Position numbers and translations under genes: made by a program. DNA of 64,000 nucleotides from Candidatus Aquicultor sp. (GTDB taxonomy: Bacteria > Actinomycetota > Aquicultoria > Aquicultorales > Aquicultoraceae): NCBI GenBank assembly GCA_036504445.1, contig DASXVE010000024.1:124001-188000 (forward strand). The letters run 5' to 3'. The notes beneath the pieces are model-generated. The model saw nothing but the letters and a program-made list of their open reading frames with translations, ran no database searches and was not told the DNA's origin. Shown in pieces: positions 43,329 to 52,861 of this stretch; the first letter of the stretch is position 1, and the number at the start of each line of letters is the position of its first letter.

Positions 43329-45266
43329 ATGAACGTTTTACGCATTATCAACACACGAAGGCGGTTGTTCGCGGCCGGCTCACTTGTCCTGGTACTTATG
43401 ATCAGTTGGTGGCTGATAGCACGTGGGAAAAGCGACCAAACCCAATATCAAACCTCTCAGGTCGAACGGGGAATGATTATCTCCTCAATCAGTTCATCAG
43501 GGCAGATATCGTCTGCCAACGACGTACCGATCAGCACGCAGGCTACCGGCATTGTAAGGGCCGTCTACGTAAAGGATGGCGATACGGTAGAGGCCGGCCA
43601 AAAGATCATGGATATCAAGCTCGATGCTGACGGGCGAAAGACAAAAGCCCAAGCATGGGCTTCATATCTGGCAGCAAAAAGTACGGTGGAAAATGCAGTC
43701 GGCAATCAGCTTCAAGCTAAGAAAGACGCGGGGAGCGCCGGCAACGATGTGAGCAACGCAAATCAATCAAAGCTCCAATCGCTGCAAGGCATCCAGCAAG
43801 CGCAGTCACAGCTGGTTGCAGCACAAGCCACCTGGAACAAAGTGAGCAATTCTTCGGCGACTGAAGCCGATAAACAGCTGAAACTGCGAAGCTTAGAAGC
43901 TGCCCAAACAGCGCTGTCGCTCGCCCAGCAACAGTACGACTCCTTTGATTCCGACAACGCAAAAACCACGAGCCAGAATCTGTTGTCGCTACAGCGCGAC
44001 GCGCAGCAAGCCCAATCCGCGCTCATGCAAGCGCAAAACGCATATAATCAGGCAGCCGACGCCACCGACACGACCACAGATGCGTTGCAGTCAAAGTTCT
44101 ATGCACTCCAATCAGCCCAAACGGCATTATCAATCGCTCAGCAGAAGTATGACGACGCAAGCGCGGGCAACAGTTCGAGCGAACAGCAATCAAAACTTCA
44201 GCTGCAACGGGCTGTACAGCAGGCTCAGGCGGCGCTCATCACCGCACAACAAGACTATACCGATGCGCAAGACCCGTCGGTGAGCCAGGCTGACAAACAA
44301 TCCAAACTCTACAGCCTTGAGGCCGCCCAAACGGCGCTCACGCTCGCCCAGCAGAAATATAACAGCACAGGTGCCGATATAGCATCTGCATCATATAGCG
44401 GTCCTATTGCGAAACAAAAGGTAAAAAGCAGCAACACTGCGTTGCTCAAGGCGCAAGCGGATCTCAGCTCGGCTTTGGAAGATTATCAATCCACGCTGGG
44501 CACTGTCGTTGCCCCGGCCGGTGGCAAAATCAGCGATCTCATGGTTACGAAGGGCATGGTGCTCTCATCAAGCAGTGGCAGTAGCGGTTCTTCAAACAGC
44601 GGCTCGTCCGGTGGACAAGGACAATCGGGCGGCAGCAGTGTGAGCGGCTCGGGCTCAAGCGGCCAAACAGTCGCACATATTTCGGTAAGCACTAATCCGA
44701 TAGCATCGGTAAACCTGACCGAGATAGATGTCGGCAAAGTAAAAGTGGGTCAGAAGGTCACACTCACGCTCGACGCCTTCTCCGATAAAACATTTACCGG
44801 CAAAGTGCTCGGCATCAACCGCAGCGGCTCGGTCAGTTCCGGCGTTACCAATTATCCCGTATCAATTCTCTTCGATACGCTTCAGGAAAGTATTCTGCCC
44901 AACATGGCGGTCAGCGCAAATATCATTACCCAGACCAAAGACAACGTACTGATGGTTCCGGTTGCTGCGGTAAAAACAGTAAACGGCCAGTCAACGCTGC
45001 AGATACTTAAGAACGGTCAACCGCAAACGCTATCAGTAGAGACCGGCATTTCATCGGATTCGCAGATAGAAATAATTTCAGGGGTCACCGAGGGCGAGAA
45101 CGTTGTTACCAGCATAATCAGCCCCGCAACACAAGCGGCAAGCACCTCGGGCGGCTCATCGTCTTCACCGTTTAGCGGTGGTTTCGGTGGCGGTAACAGA
45201 GGTGGCGGTATGGGCGGTGCCATGGGTGGCGCTATGCGTGGAAGAGGAGGTAGTGGTGGGGACTAG
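43329..45266 (+). CDS. MacA-like periplasmic adaptor with expanded coiled-coil
   Basis: A 645-residue membrane-fusion protein; E. coli MacA has 371. The ATG at 43329 follows GGGAG. After a membrane helix (LFAAGSLVLVLMISWWLIA) come the lipoyl half (ISTQATGIVRAVYVKDGDTVEAGQ), a coiled coil made of at least three copies of an AAQTALxLAQQxYDS unit separated by Gln/Ser-rich linkers, the second lipoyl half, a Gly/Ser linker of about 40 residues, the beta-barrel (VNLTEIDVGKVKVGQKVTLTLDAF) and a Gly-rich tail (GGFGGGNRGGGMGG). It is the first gene of an operon with a MacB-type ATPase and permease. Confidence 0.9.
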   Translation: MNVLRIINTRRRLFAAGSLVLVLMISWWLIARGKSDQTQYQTSQVERGMIISSISSSGQISSANDVPISTQATGIVRAVYVKDGDTVEAGQKIMDIKLDADGRKTKAQAWASYLAAKSTVENAVGNQLQAKKDAGSAGNDVSNANQSKLQSLQGIQQAQSQLVAAQATWNKVSNSSATEADKQLKLRSLEAAQTALSLAQQQYDSFDSDNAKTTSQNLLSLQRDAQQAQSALMQAQNAYNQAADATDTTTDALQSKFYALQSAQTALSIAQQKYDDASAGNSSSEQQSKLQLQRAVQQAQAALITAQQDYTDAQDPSVSQADKQSKLYSLEAAQTALTLAQQKYNSTGADIASASYSGPIAKQKVKSSNTALLKAQADLSSALEDYQSTLGTVVAPAGGKISDLMVTKGMVLSSSSGSSGSSNSGSSGGQGQSGGSSVSGSGSSGQTVAHISVSTNPIASVNLTEIDVGKVKVGQKVTLTLDAFSDKTFTGKVLGINRSGSVSSGVTNYPVSILFDTLQESILPNMAVSANIITQTKDNVLMVPVAAVKTVNGQSTLQILKNGQPQTLSVETGISSDSQIEIISGVTEGENVVTSIISPATQAASTSGGSSSSPFSGGFGGGNRGGGMGGAMGGAMRGRGGSGGD

Positions 45267-45999
45267 CATTGCCTATGGAAAACCTATCATACAAGTGTCC
45301 CATCTCTCGAAAATCTATTCGAACGATTCCGTAGAGACGGTTGCCCTTGCCGATGTCTCGTTCCAGGTGCACCGTGGCGAATTCGTGGCAATTATCGGCC
45401 CGTCGGGAAGCGGCAAATCAACGCTGATGCACATCCTCGGCGCTCTCGATACACCGACAACAGGCACTTATATAATCGACGGCAAAGATATCGGCAACCT
45501 CTCACGCGATGAGCTTGCGAAGATCAGAAATAGAAGAATTGGCTTTGTATTTCAAGCGTATAACCTGCTTGCCCGGACAACGGCCTTGAAAAACGTCATG
45601 GTGCCGATGGCATACGCGCGCATTCCAAAACAAGAGCGTGTCAAGCGTGCGACCGCCCTGCTCGAGATGGTAGGGCTTGGCGACAGGCTCGAGCATACTT
45701 CAAACCAGCTCTCCGGGGGCCAGCAGCAGCGCGTGGCAATCGCCCGTTCGATGGCGATGAACCCGGCCCTTATCCTTGCCGATGAACCGACCGGTAACCT
45801 GGCGTCGGCGCAGAGCGAAGAGGTCATCGGCATTTTTCACGAACTAAACGACCGTGGGCACACGATTATAATGATTACGCACGAACCGGATATCGCCGCG
45901 CACGCGAAGAGAATTGTAATGGTTCAGGATGGCAAAATCGTACAGGATTACATAAACCGCGAACAAAAGCGCGGTCCGGTAAGTAAGGAGCGCCGGTAA
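45256..45999 (+). CDS. MacB-type ABC ATPase
   Basis: A 247-residue ATPase of the LolD/MacB class. The GTG at 45256 lies 5 bases after GAGGAGG and overlaps the end of the adaptor gene by 11 bases. Motifs: [53 protein letters not shown] and [11 protein letters not shown]. It powers the transport by mechanotransmission with the following permease. E. coli MacB has both parts in one chain; here they are separate genes, as in most Gram-positive bacteria. Confidence 0.92.
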   Translation: MGTSIAYGKPIIQVSHLSKIYSNDSVETVALADVSFQVHRGEFVAIIGPSGSGKSTLMHILGALDTPTTGTYIIDGKDIGNLSRDELAKIRNRRIGFVFQAYNLLARTTALKNVMVPMAYARIPKQERVKRATALLEMVGLGDRLEHTSNQLSGGQQQRVAIARSMAMNPALILADEPTGNLASAQSEEVIGIFHELNDRGHTIIMITHEPDIAAHAKRIVMVQDGKIVQDYINREQKRGPVSKERR

Positions 46000-47234
46000 T
46001 GGAGTTCTTTGAAACAGTAGCAACCGCGCTCGAGGCGCTTCGACTCAATAAAATGCGCACGGCACTGGCAACACTCGGTATCGTTATCGGCATTGGCGCG
46101 GTTATCGCCCTGATCTCGCTCGGGCAAGCTACCCAGGCATCGGTGCAAACACAGATCCAATCTCTGGGTTCCAACCTGCTTACAGTAATGCCCGGTGCAC
46201 AAAATAGCGGCGGGGTGCGGGGTGCTATGGGCGGCGGCACAACGCTGACAATGGAAGATGCAAAGGCCATAGAGCAGGCGGCAACAACACAAAACCAGAT
46301 AACAACGGTCTCGAAGGTATCCCCTGAGTACAGCGCGCGCGGGCAGGTTATCGCCGGCAGAAACAATACCAATACGCAAATCTATGGCGTTACACCGATC
46401 TATGCCGAGGTACGCAAAGTAACTATGGCTTCAGGTCGATTCATTACGCAATCAGATGTTGACGGCATGCAGAAGGTCGCAGTCCTCGGCCCTACGGCGG
46501 CGAGCAACTTGTTCGATTCAGCGGAGAGCGCGGTCGGTCAAACCTTGCGCATCAACGGTATCGCGTTTCGAATCGTCGGTCTGACGACCGCCAAAGGCGG
46601 CAGCGGCTTCTCAAACCCGGACGATATGATTTTCATCCCGGTTACGACAGCCATGAAGGTGGTCGCCGGCGTAAATTACCTGAGCACCATCTCAATCGAG
46701 GCGAAAAGCGCCGACGTCATGGACCAGGCCCGCGACCAGGTCGGTTACTTCTTGCTTGCACGGCATAAAATATCCGACCCCTACTCGGCCGATTTTCGCA
46801 TTATGTCACAGCAAGATATCCTCGGTGCGGTCTCACAGGTAACGGGCACATTTACCACCCTTCTTGCGGGAATTGCGATGATTTCCCTGCTTGTCGGAGG
46901 TATCGGTATTATGAACGTTATGCTGATTACCGTTATCGAGCGCACGCGTGAGATAGGGCTTCGCAAGTCGCTCGGGGCGCGCGACCGGGACGTCGTCACG
47001 CAATTCCTCGCTGAAGCGGTAATTCTTACCGTCGTCGGCGGTTTCTTAGGGATGATGATCGGAATCGGGCTCTCGTACGCAATTTCGACATTAATGGGAT
47101 TACCGTTCACGGTTTCACTCTCATCCGTGGTGCTCGCGATCGGCGTATCGGGAGCGATAGGAATCATATTCGGCTTTTACCCGGCACAAAAAGCGGCACG
47201 TCTCTCTCCGATTGAGGCATTGCGCTTTGAATAA
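45999..47234 (+). CDS. MacB-type ABC permease with FtsX domain
   Basis: A 411-residue permease: N-terminal membrane helix region (LRLNKMRTALATLGIVIGIGAVIALISL), a large extracytoplasmic MacB periplasmic core domain (GSNLLTVMPGAQNSGGVRG and so on), and three C-terminal membrane segments (SLLVGGIGIMNVMLITVIERTREIGLRKSLGAR is the FtsX signature). The start overlaps the ATPase stop (TAATG). With adaptor and ATPase it should export peptides or macrolide-like compounds. Confidence 0.92.
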   Translation: MEFFETVATALEALRLNKMRTALATLGIVIGIGAVIALISLGQATQASVQTQIQSLGSNLLTVMPGAQNSGGVRGAMGGGTTLTMEDAKAIEQAATTQNQITTVSKVSPEYSARGQVIAGRNNTNTQIYGVTPIYAEVRKVTMASGRFITQSDVDGMQKVAVLGPTAASNLFDSAESAVGQTLRINGIAFRIVGLTTAKGGSGFSNPDDMIFIPVTTAMKVVAGVNYLSTISIEAKSADVMDQARDQVGYFLLARHKISDPYSADFRIMSQQDILGAVSQVTGTFTTLLAGIAMISLLVGGIGIMNVMLITVIERTREIGLRKSLGARDRDVVTQFLAEAVILTVVGGFLGMMIGIGLSYAISTLMGLPFTVSLSSVVLAIGVSGAIGIIFGFYPAQKAARLSPIEALRFE

Positions 47235-47275
47235 TTAGCAAAAAGATAGAACGAAAATTTGAGGAGGCAATACGT

Positions 47276-47752
47276 ATGCAAAAACAGGGTTCCCTTATAG
47301 CAATCATGGTAGTGCTTGTGCTGCTTGCCGGCGGGGGCGGCTTCTACGGCGGTATGCAGTACCAGAAATCGCAGATGCCATCGTTTGCACAAGGTGGTCA
47401 GAACGGGCAACGCGGGCAAGGTGGTCAGGGCGGCACGGGGCGCTTCTTTGGCGGTCAAGGCGGTAGGCCTGTATCCGGTGAGGTAATCAGCCAGGATAGC
47501 AGCAGCATCACAGTCAAAATGCAGGACGGCAGCACTAAGATCGTTATGCTTTCGGGTACCACGTCAATCAGTAAGTTTGCAAAGGGAACAAAAACCGATA
47601 TTAAGAAGGGCGAGCGCGTCATGGCGTTCGGCAAAGAGAATTCAGACGGCAGCATCACAGCAAATATGGTTCAAATTGGCGGCCCGAGACCGCAAGGCGC
47701 CGGTGCGCAAGGCGGCAATTCGCAGGGGAATAACGCGCAGCGCAGTAACTAA
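47276..47752 (+). CDS. Secreted DUF5666-like protein with Gly/Gln-rich linkers
   Basis: A 158-residue protein with a single N-terminal membrane anchor (LIAIMVVLVLLAGGGGFYGGMQY) after GGAGGC. A Gly/Gln-rich linker (GGQNGQRGQGGQGGTGRF) leads to a small OB-like beta domain (VSGEVISQDSSSITVKMQDGSTKIVML, then ISKFAKGTKTDIKKGERVMAFG), which matches DUF5666, and ends in another Gly/Gln tail. It is 41 bases after the MacB permease and probably belongs to that operon. Confidence 0.8.
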   Translation: MQKQGSLIAIMVVLVLLAGGGGFYGGMQYQKSQMPSFAQGGQNGQRGQGGQGGTGRFFGGQGGRPVSGEVISQDSSSITVKMQDGSTKIVMLSGTTSISKFAKGTKTDIKKGERVMAFGKENSDGSITANMVQIGGPRPQGAGAQGGNSQGNNAQRSN

Positions 47753-47819
47753 TTCCAACTTTTGCTTGTGCTCGCTATAGTATATATAGTGAGGATAAGT
47801 CTTATGTTGGAGGATCGGT

Positions 47820-48356
47820 TTGCGGAACACAGATGCCGAGCTCGTGCGGCGAATTCATAATAAAGAAACAAACGCCGAGGCCTTTGCCGAGCTCGTGCGG
47901 CGGTATGAGAAACGCGTATTCGGTATGGTATACCGGTTGCTCGAAGATCCAAACGACGCGAGCGATGTAACGCAGGAGGCATTCCTACGGGCATACGCAA
48001 AGCTCGGCAGCTTCGACCCGGAGCGTCCGTTCATGCCGTGGCTTGCCACTATTGCACTGAACTTAGCGCGCAACAGTCTGAAAAGCTCATGGGCAAAGCG
48101 GCAAACCCTTGATGAATCTGCGCCGTCGATCGTGGACGATTTTGAGCGCATTGAACTGCTCGACGAAGTGCAGACAGCGTTACAGCACCTGACCGCCGAA
48201 CAACGCGAAGTTATTATTCTTCGGCACGTAGCCGACTTGACATACGAACAGATCGCGTCCGTTACGGGAGAAAAGGTATCGACGGTAAAAAGTCGCTTGT
48301 TTGAGGCACGAAAACGTATTGAAGCCCTCGAACTGCGTAAGGAGGCACGGCTATGA
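47820..48356 (+). CDS. ECF-type RNA polymerase sigma factor
   Basis: A 178-residue sigma-70 family factor starting at TTG behind GGAGGA. Region 2 is FAELVRRYEKRVFGMVYRLLEDPNDASDVTQEAFLRAY; region 4 is LTAEQREVIILRHVADLTYEQIASVTGEKVSTVKSRLFEARKRI. It overlaps the anti-sigma gene that follows (ATGA). It will direct transcription of an envelope-stress regulon; its own operon includes a membrane bactofilin-like protein. Confidence 0.93.
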   Translation: MRNTDAELVRRIHNKETNAEAFAELVRRYEKRVFGMVYRLLEDPNDASDVTQEAFLRAYAKLGSFDPERPFMPWLATIALNLARNSLKSSWAKRQTLDESAPSIVDDFERIELLDEVQTALQHLTAEQREVIILRHVADLTYEQIASVTGEKVSTVKSRLFEARKRIEALELRKEARL

Positions 48357-48823
48357 AATGCCCAACAGAACACGATCTGCAAATGTTAGCGGATAACGCG
48401 TTAGACTGCCCCACCCATGACGAAATCGCATTGCACGTGCGGGAATGCAAAGACTGTTGCGTACGTTATGACGAAATTTGTTCGGTTATCGCATTTCTTG
48501 AGAACGAAGTGGAACCGGCATTACCGGCTAACTTTGCGGTCCATGTTGCAGCGCAAGCGATCGAGCAGCACGTAGCCCATTTGAAATATTTGCGAAATAT
48601 CGCCGCCATCGCAATTTTGATTACGATGTCGCTTTTGCTGGAATCGGCGTTTAATAGCTCTTTTGGAACGGTGCTTGATGTGCTAAATTATGATCTCATA
48701 ACGCTCGAGCTGCCGGCGGTATATATTCTGGCGGTTGTGATGCTGGCGATCTTTGTTTTTGCCATAGATGCGATCATGTACCAGCGGTTTGCCCGGTATA
48801 CGCTGGTGCGAAAGGAGAGATAA
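48353..48823 (+). CDS. Anti-sigma factor with zinc-finger motif
   Basis: A 156-residue protein with an N-terminal ZAS motif (HDEIALHVRECKDCCVRYDEI: HxxxCxxC) that binds the cognate sigma factor, followed by two membrane segments (NIAAIAILITMSLLLES and LPAVYILAVVMLAIFVFAIDAIMY). It is translationally coupled to the sigma gene and keeps it inactive at the membrane until a signal arrives. Confidence 0.9.
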   Translation: MKCPTEHDLQMLADNALDCPTHDEIALHVRECKDCCVRYDEICSVIAFLENEVEPALPANFAVHVAAQAIEQHVAHLKYLRNIAAIAILITMSLLLESAFNSSFGTVLDVLNYDLITLELPAVYILAVVMLAIFVFAIDAIMYQRFARYTLVRKER

Positions 48824-49752
48824 TGAGTCGTAAGATAGTTATTGTATTACTATTAAGTGCCGCTCTTGTTGTTGTAGCTGTCGGCCCCCTGCTGACGCGA
48901 AATCACTTTGCGATGACATCTCGGGGGAAACCGCTGACAATTGTTGCCAACAAAACCGTAAACGGCGACGTTTTAGTTGCTAACGCCGATGCGCGAATCG
49001 CCGGAACGGTAAACGGCTCAGTTATCGTGCGGCACGGTGATATGTTTGTCGAAAAGACCGGGTGCATCGGGCACGATGCTGTAGCAATTGGCGGAAAACT
49101 GCACATAGAGAAAGGCGCTCAGATTGGGGGAAAACGAGTTGTGGCCGAGCACTCCGTCTTCGGCGGTCCGCTTGGTGGCCACGGTCGGCTGAACGACCCT
49201 CACCGATCCGGTGTGAACGGTCCGCTTGACGGGCATAGACCGCCGCCAGGCTTTGGCCCGCGAGGTTTCGGCGTGAGCGGGCCGCCCACATTTATGATCA
49301 TACAACTGCTTCTGCTCGGTATCTTTATTGGTATTGCCATGCTGCTGGTAAAAGGGAAAAATAGCCTTTTGGACAGTCTGAACACTACCATCGACGATAG
49401 AATGCTCGGCGTTATTCTTGCCGGTGTTGTTGCGCATTTCGTGTTGTTGTTCGCATTCCGCTCTGCCGGTGCTTATGTAGGCTTTCCCTTTGCGGCTATA
49501 GCCGGCCTTCTTTTAAACGCAATTATGTTGGCTACAGCCATTATCCCCGCCCAGGTGTTCGGGATGTACTTGTCGCGGCTGTGCCGGTTTGATGCAAGCC
49601 CAATTCAGAACATCGCGATCGGTGCTACTGCGATCGTCTTAGGCATCTTGCTTCCGTTTATCGGGCGATTTTTCCTCATCGGGTTCTCAACAATCGGCAT
49701 TGGTAGTTTGATTGTTATGACATCGAGCCCAACCTCATCCGGTACTCACTAA
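48823..49752 (+). CDS. Membrane protein with bactofilin-like repeats
   Basis: A 309-residue protein that overlaps the anti-sigma stop. A signal-anchor (IVIVLLLSAALVVVAVGPLL) is followed by a short beta-helix (IVANKTVNGDVLVANADARIAGTVNGSVIVRHGDMFVEKTGCIGHDAVAIGGKLHIEKGAQIGG in parts), a Pro/Gly/His linker and about five membrane segments. Similar proteins are often encoded with ECF sigma factors and are annotated as polymer-forming cytoskeletal proteins. It overlaps the convergent radical-SAM gene by 38 bases. Confidence 0.82.
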   Translation: MSRKIVIVLLLSAALVVVAVGPLLTRNHFAMTSRGKPLTIVANKTVNGDVLVANADARIAGTVNGSVIVRHGDMFVEKTGCIGHDAVAIGGKLHIEKGAQIGGKRVVAEHSVFGGPLGGHGRLNDPHRSGVNGPLDGHRPPPGFGPRGFGVSGPPTFMIIQLLLLGIFIGIAMLLVKGKNSLLDSLNTTIDDRMLGVILAGVVAHFVLLFAFRSAGAYVGFPFAAIAGLLLNAIMLATAIIPAQVFGMYLSRLCRFDASPIQNIAIGATAIVLGILLPFIGRFFLIGFSTIGIGSLIVMTSSPTSSGTH

Positions 49753-51262
49753 AAGCAGGGTCCTTGAGAAAGTCCCGAACCCGCCTCCTGCCGACGGCGA
49801 GCAGGCTCCACTGCACCAATTTATATTCAAGATGGAAGCGCAGCCACCAGTAGAGCCGTTTGCCCAATACCAGCTGTCGCAAATACTGTTTCTGCCCGGG
49901 GTTTAAGAAGCGGAAACGAAACAGCAGCCCGGTTATAAACGCTTTTGCTACCCGGCCTGCTGAGTAGAACCGCCGGTACTCTCGAATAACTGCGTTTTGC
50001 ATCTCAATCGGATCCGTATTGTCGGATCGCAATGTAATATGCATACCATCGTAATAAGATAGGTCTTTAAGATCGGTAAACATAATTCGATCCTCTGCTT
50101 CATGCTGCGCCGTCTTTATCGTTCCCGGTAGGGGTGTTTCAAACAGGTATTGAAGCGTCGACAGGTATCTTATCGCAAAATCGCCGTTCTTGCGTATTGT
50201 TTCAAGCGTATCATTGGCTAATGCAATGAGCATACCATGGATAATCAAACCGTAGCGGCGCATGATCTTTAGCGCCCGCGCCATCGTCTTAGAATCGATA
50301 TTTTTATGCATATCATCGAGATTTCCGTCATCGGCAGACTCAACCCCTACACAGACTATCGTTGATGCGGCTACTTTCTTAAGTAATTTGAGCAGCTCCC
50401 GGTCGACACTGCCATCCTTATTAAACACAACGTCCGCCCTGAGCTGAACAACAAGATGCCGCATAAAGCCCGCATCAATCGCCATCCGAAGAAACTGCTT
50501 GAACGAGGTTTTGTTGCCGGCCGCATTATCATCTATAAGAAAAACGACCGGGCGTCCTGTTTCCTGGGCGTTCATCGCTTCCTGGACGGCCTGCTCGTCT
50601 TCCCGCACAACATAGCGCGGCCATATCTGCCAAACTTCACAAAAGTCACAGCGCTGCGGGCACCCGCGCGACCGCCATACCGACCCGACCGTGCATTTTT
50701 CCGCCTTGTGGACCAGGGAATGGTCGGTTATCGGGAGTTTGTTCACCGCCTCCTTGGTAAGCTGGACGCTTCGCTCGCAATTGTGCACAACTCCGTCTTC
50801 CAGCCAGCTTACTCCTCTAATATCTGAAATCGGACCGCTCTCCAGCGCCTCTAAAAACTCCAAAATCACCTGCTCGCCCTCACCGCGCACCACGTAATCT
50901 ACGCCGAGCCGTAAGCTCCGTTCAGGGTTACAGGTTGGTTCCGGGCCACCGAGCACTATCACGGCCGATGGATTTGCTTGACGAGCTTTCTCAATAAGTA
51001 ACGCCGTTCGGGGCAGCGTGCAGGTTATCGAAGAAAACCCGATAACCTGGGCTTCTTTTACATAATCCCAGTCAATAGAATCTTTACCGCTAACGTCTTC
51101 GATAAAGGCTTTGACGCTGTAGCCGGCGTTATTGACGACGGACGCCAGAACCGTGACGCCGCGGCCCATGGCAACGTGGGAATAAATGTTAAGGCCCGGG
51201 GAGCCTGCCTCGATAAGGGCTACTTGCTTGATGCGCGTTCCTGTTTCAGCTTGCAAGCTCAT
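49715..51262 (-). CDS. B12-binding radical SAM protein
   Basis: A 515-residue enzyme with a GGAGG site. The N-terminal cobalamin-binding domain is recognisable (VALIEAGSPGLNIYSHVAMGRGVTVLASVVNNAGYSV, VIVLGGPEPTCNPE, DYVVRGEGE). The radical-SAM cluster motif is SRGCPQRCDFCEVW (CxxxCxxC, near residue 215), followed by VVFLIDDNAAGNKTSFKQFL and VGVESADDGNLDDMHKN. Proteins of this class methylate or rearrange unactivated carbons in lipids, cofactors or natural products; no partner genes reveal the substrate. Confidence 0.9.
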   Translation of the reverse strand: MSLQAETGTRIKQVALIEAGSPGLNIYSHVAMGRGVTVLASVVNNAGYSVKAFIEDVSGKDSIDWDYVKEAQVIGFSSITCTLPRTALLIEKARQANPSAVIVLGGPEPTCNPERSLRLGVDYVVRGEGEQVILEFLEALESGPISDIRGVSWLEDGVVHNCERSVQLTKEAVNKLPITDHSLVHKAEKCTVGSVWRSRGCPQRCDFCEVWQIWPRYVVREDEQAVQEAMNAQETGRPVVFLIDDNAAGNKTSFKQFLRMAIDAGFMRHLVVQLRADVVFNKDGSVDRELLKLLKKVAASTIVCVGVESADDGNLDDMHKNIDSKTMARALKIMRRYGLIIHGMLIALANDTLETIRKNGDFAIRYLSTLQYLFETPLPGTIKTAQHEAEDRIMFTDLKDLSYYDGMHITLRSDNTDPIEMQNAVIREYRRFYSAGRVAKAFITGLLFRFRFLNPGQKQYLRQLVLGKRLYWWLRFHLEYKLVQWSLLAVGRRRVRDFLKDPAFSEYRMRLGSMS

Positions 51263-51583
51263 ACTATCCTCCGACTGTATTCCGTAATAATTCGACAGTG
51301 ATTTGAGTTGTTACTAATATAACCAAGCATCACGCATATTAATCTAATTATTGTAAGCATCTTACTACATGAGCGTATCTTATATAGATACCAGTGGCAA
51401 ACGAGGGGCTCGAAATAGGATCTAGAGGGATTAAGACGGTGTTTATGGCACGCTCGAGCTATCCAACAGCCGTTCGCGGAACTGCATTGTGTGCAGGTTG
51501 AGGCGCACGATAATCGTGTAATGAAAACGCCCCGTGCACGCGCCGGGCTTTTTATTTTTATACGTTAAGCATTTAACCAGCTA
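51263..51583. other. Intergenic stretch of 321 bases
   Basis: No gene seen. Contains the promoter region of the radical-SAM gene (reading left) and a GC-rich hairpin at 51529-51548 near the end of the NatB-like gene. Confidence 0.6.
51529..51553. terminator. GC-rich hairpin with T-run
   Basis: GCCC..GGGC with inner GTGC/GCGC pairs, then TTTTT on the plus strand and CGTTTTC on the minus strand. Just beyond the stop codon of the NatB-like permease gene on the minus strand. Confidence 0.6.
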
Positions 51584-52861
51584 CTAACGACGTTTCAAAG
51601 AGAGCTTCATCGTCAAAATCATATCCGAAGCGAAAATACGGCTTGCGATGTAAACAAGTACGGCAAAGAAAGCCGCCTCGTAAGCAATCCCATATAGAAC
51701 AGCTAGATAGTTCCCAAAGAAGAGGCTTGGTGTAGCAAGAAACGTATGACTAAATGGGATGGCGTAAACCAGGTACCTAAGCCATGGGGAGATTGTGTTG
51801 ATATCCATGAAGAGCACTAAGACATAGGGCAGAACGACGACTATTATAAGCGGCATTACCAGAGATTGAGCGCTTCGGACGTTTTCGGCAAGCGCGCCAA
51901 GGATAAGGGCTACCGACAGAGCACAGAGTATGCTAAAGAAGAGGGAAACGCCGAGAAGCATATACCCGGTTGGCGTTAAAACAAGCCCCAGTTGTTCGAT
52001 AGCACGGCTTGCCACCACACCCCCGGAGTTCGCGCCGACACTGCCGGCTATTCCCGTCATGTAGTACCTAAAGCTAAACATATAGATCACGGCAGCAACA
52101 AGAGCCAGCAGGCCGGATGCAACCATTTTTGCGAACGCCAGCGTCGCCCTGCTTATAGGCGCCGAAAGCAGTGTCTCAAGCGTCTTATTCTCTTTTTCGG
52201 AAGCAACCGCTGCCGCTATCATCTGAGCCGCAAGAATAATAACGATAAAGAGAATCACCGGGATGAAGGTGCTCTGCGACATTATGAAGCCGGTAACCTG
52301 CTCAAGGCCGATTGCGGCCGTTTTATCGCCGACAACCACACTCGGCATTACTTTTACCGGGTTCTTAAACCGCTGCGGATCGCTTCGCGGGGCAGCCGAA
52401 GCTATGATCTGGTCGCTAATATAGTTATTAATTACGGCCGTGGCTTGCGCTGAAGTACCGGCACCCAAGCGCACAAACGAGAGGCTGCCCACAATACTAT
52501 AGACCTTAATTTGAGAAAACTTAGCACCGGCCACGTCTTTGCCGAACCCTGCCGGGAACACGATAACAACCGTTCCCTGGTTAGCTTGCGTTTCTTTGAT
52601 GACCGAATTGACGTCCTGGTTTCTGTAAACACGCACGTTGAGATTCGATTCCGAAAGCGCAGCAATAGCCGCCTTGGAAGTGGCTGAATTATCCTGGTCA
52701 AGCACAAAGACGCTTTGTCTGGCTGCCGCCTTCTTTCCTTCTTGGCCGACGACGCTGCCCATAAACATGAAAAGAAGAACCGTAAAGAGCAGCGGAGCTA
52801 TCGTCTGGAGGGTTAAAAGCTCTTTAACCTCTTTTTTTAAAAGCACTAAAAATTTTCTCAT
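51584..52861 (-). CDS. NatB-like ABC-2 permease
   Basis: A 425-residue permease: N-terminal helix (TIAPLLFTVLLFMFMGSVVG), a large extracytoplasmic domain of about 180 residues (AARQSVFVLDQDNSATSKAAIAALSES), and six membrane segments. The motif ASEKENKTLETLLSAPISRATLAFAKM is the NatB/ABC-2_3 signature. The start overlaps the upstream ATPase stop by 4 bases. Together the pair resembles the NatAB Na+ exporter of Bacillus, but ion specificity is not shown. Confidence 0.9.
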   Translation of the reverse strand: MRKFLVLLKKEVKELLTLQTIAPLLFTVLLFMFMGSVVGQEGKKAAARQSVFVLDQDNSATSKAAIAALSESNLNVRVYRNQDVNSVIKETQANQGTVVIVFPAGFGKDVAGAKFSQIKVYSIVGSLSFVRLGAGTSAQATAVINNYISDQIIASAAPRSDPQRFKNPVKVMPSVVVGDKTAAIGLEQVTGFIMSQSTFIPVILFIVIILAAQMIAAAVASEKENKTLETLLSAPISRATLAFAKMVASGLLALVAAVIYMFSFRYYMTGIAGSVGANSGGVVASRAIEQLGLVLTPTGYMLLGVSLFFSILCALSVALILGALAENVRSAQSLVMPLIIVVVLPYVLVLFMDINTISPWLRYLVYAIPFSHTFLATPSLFFGNYLAVLYGIAYEAAFFAVLVYIASRIFASDMILTMKLSLKRR

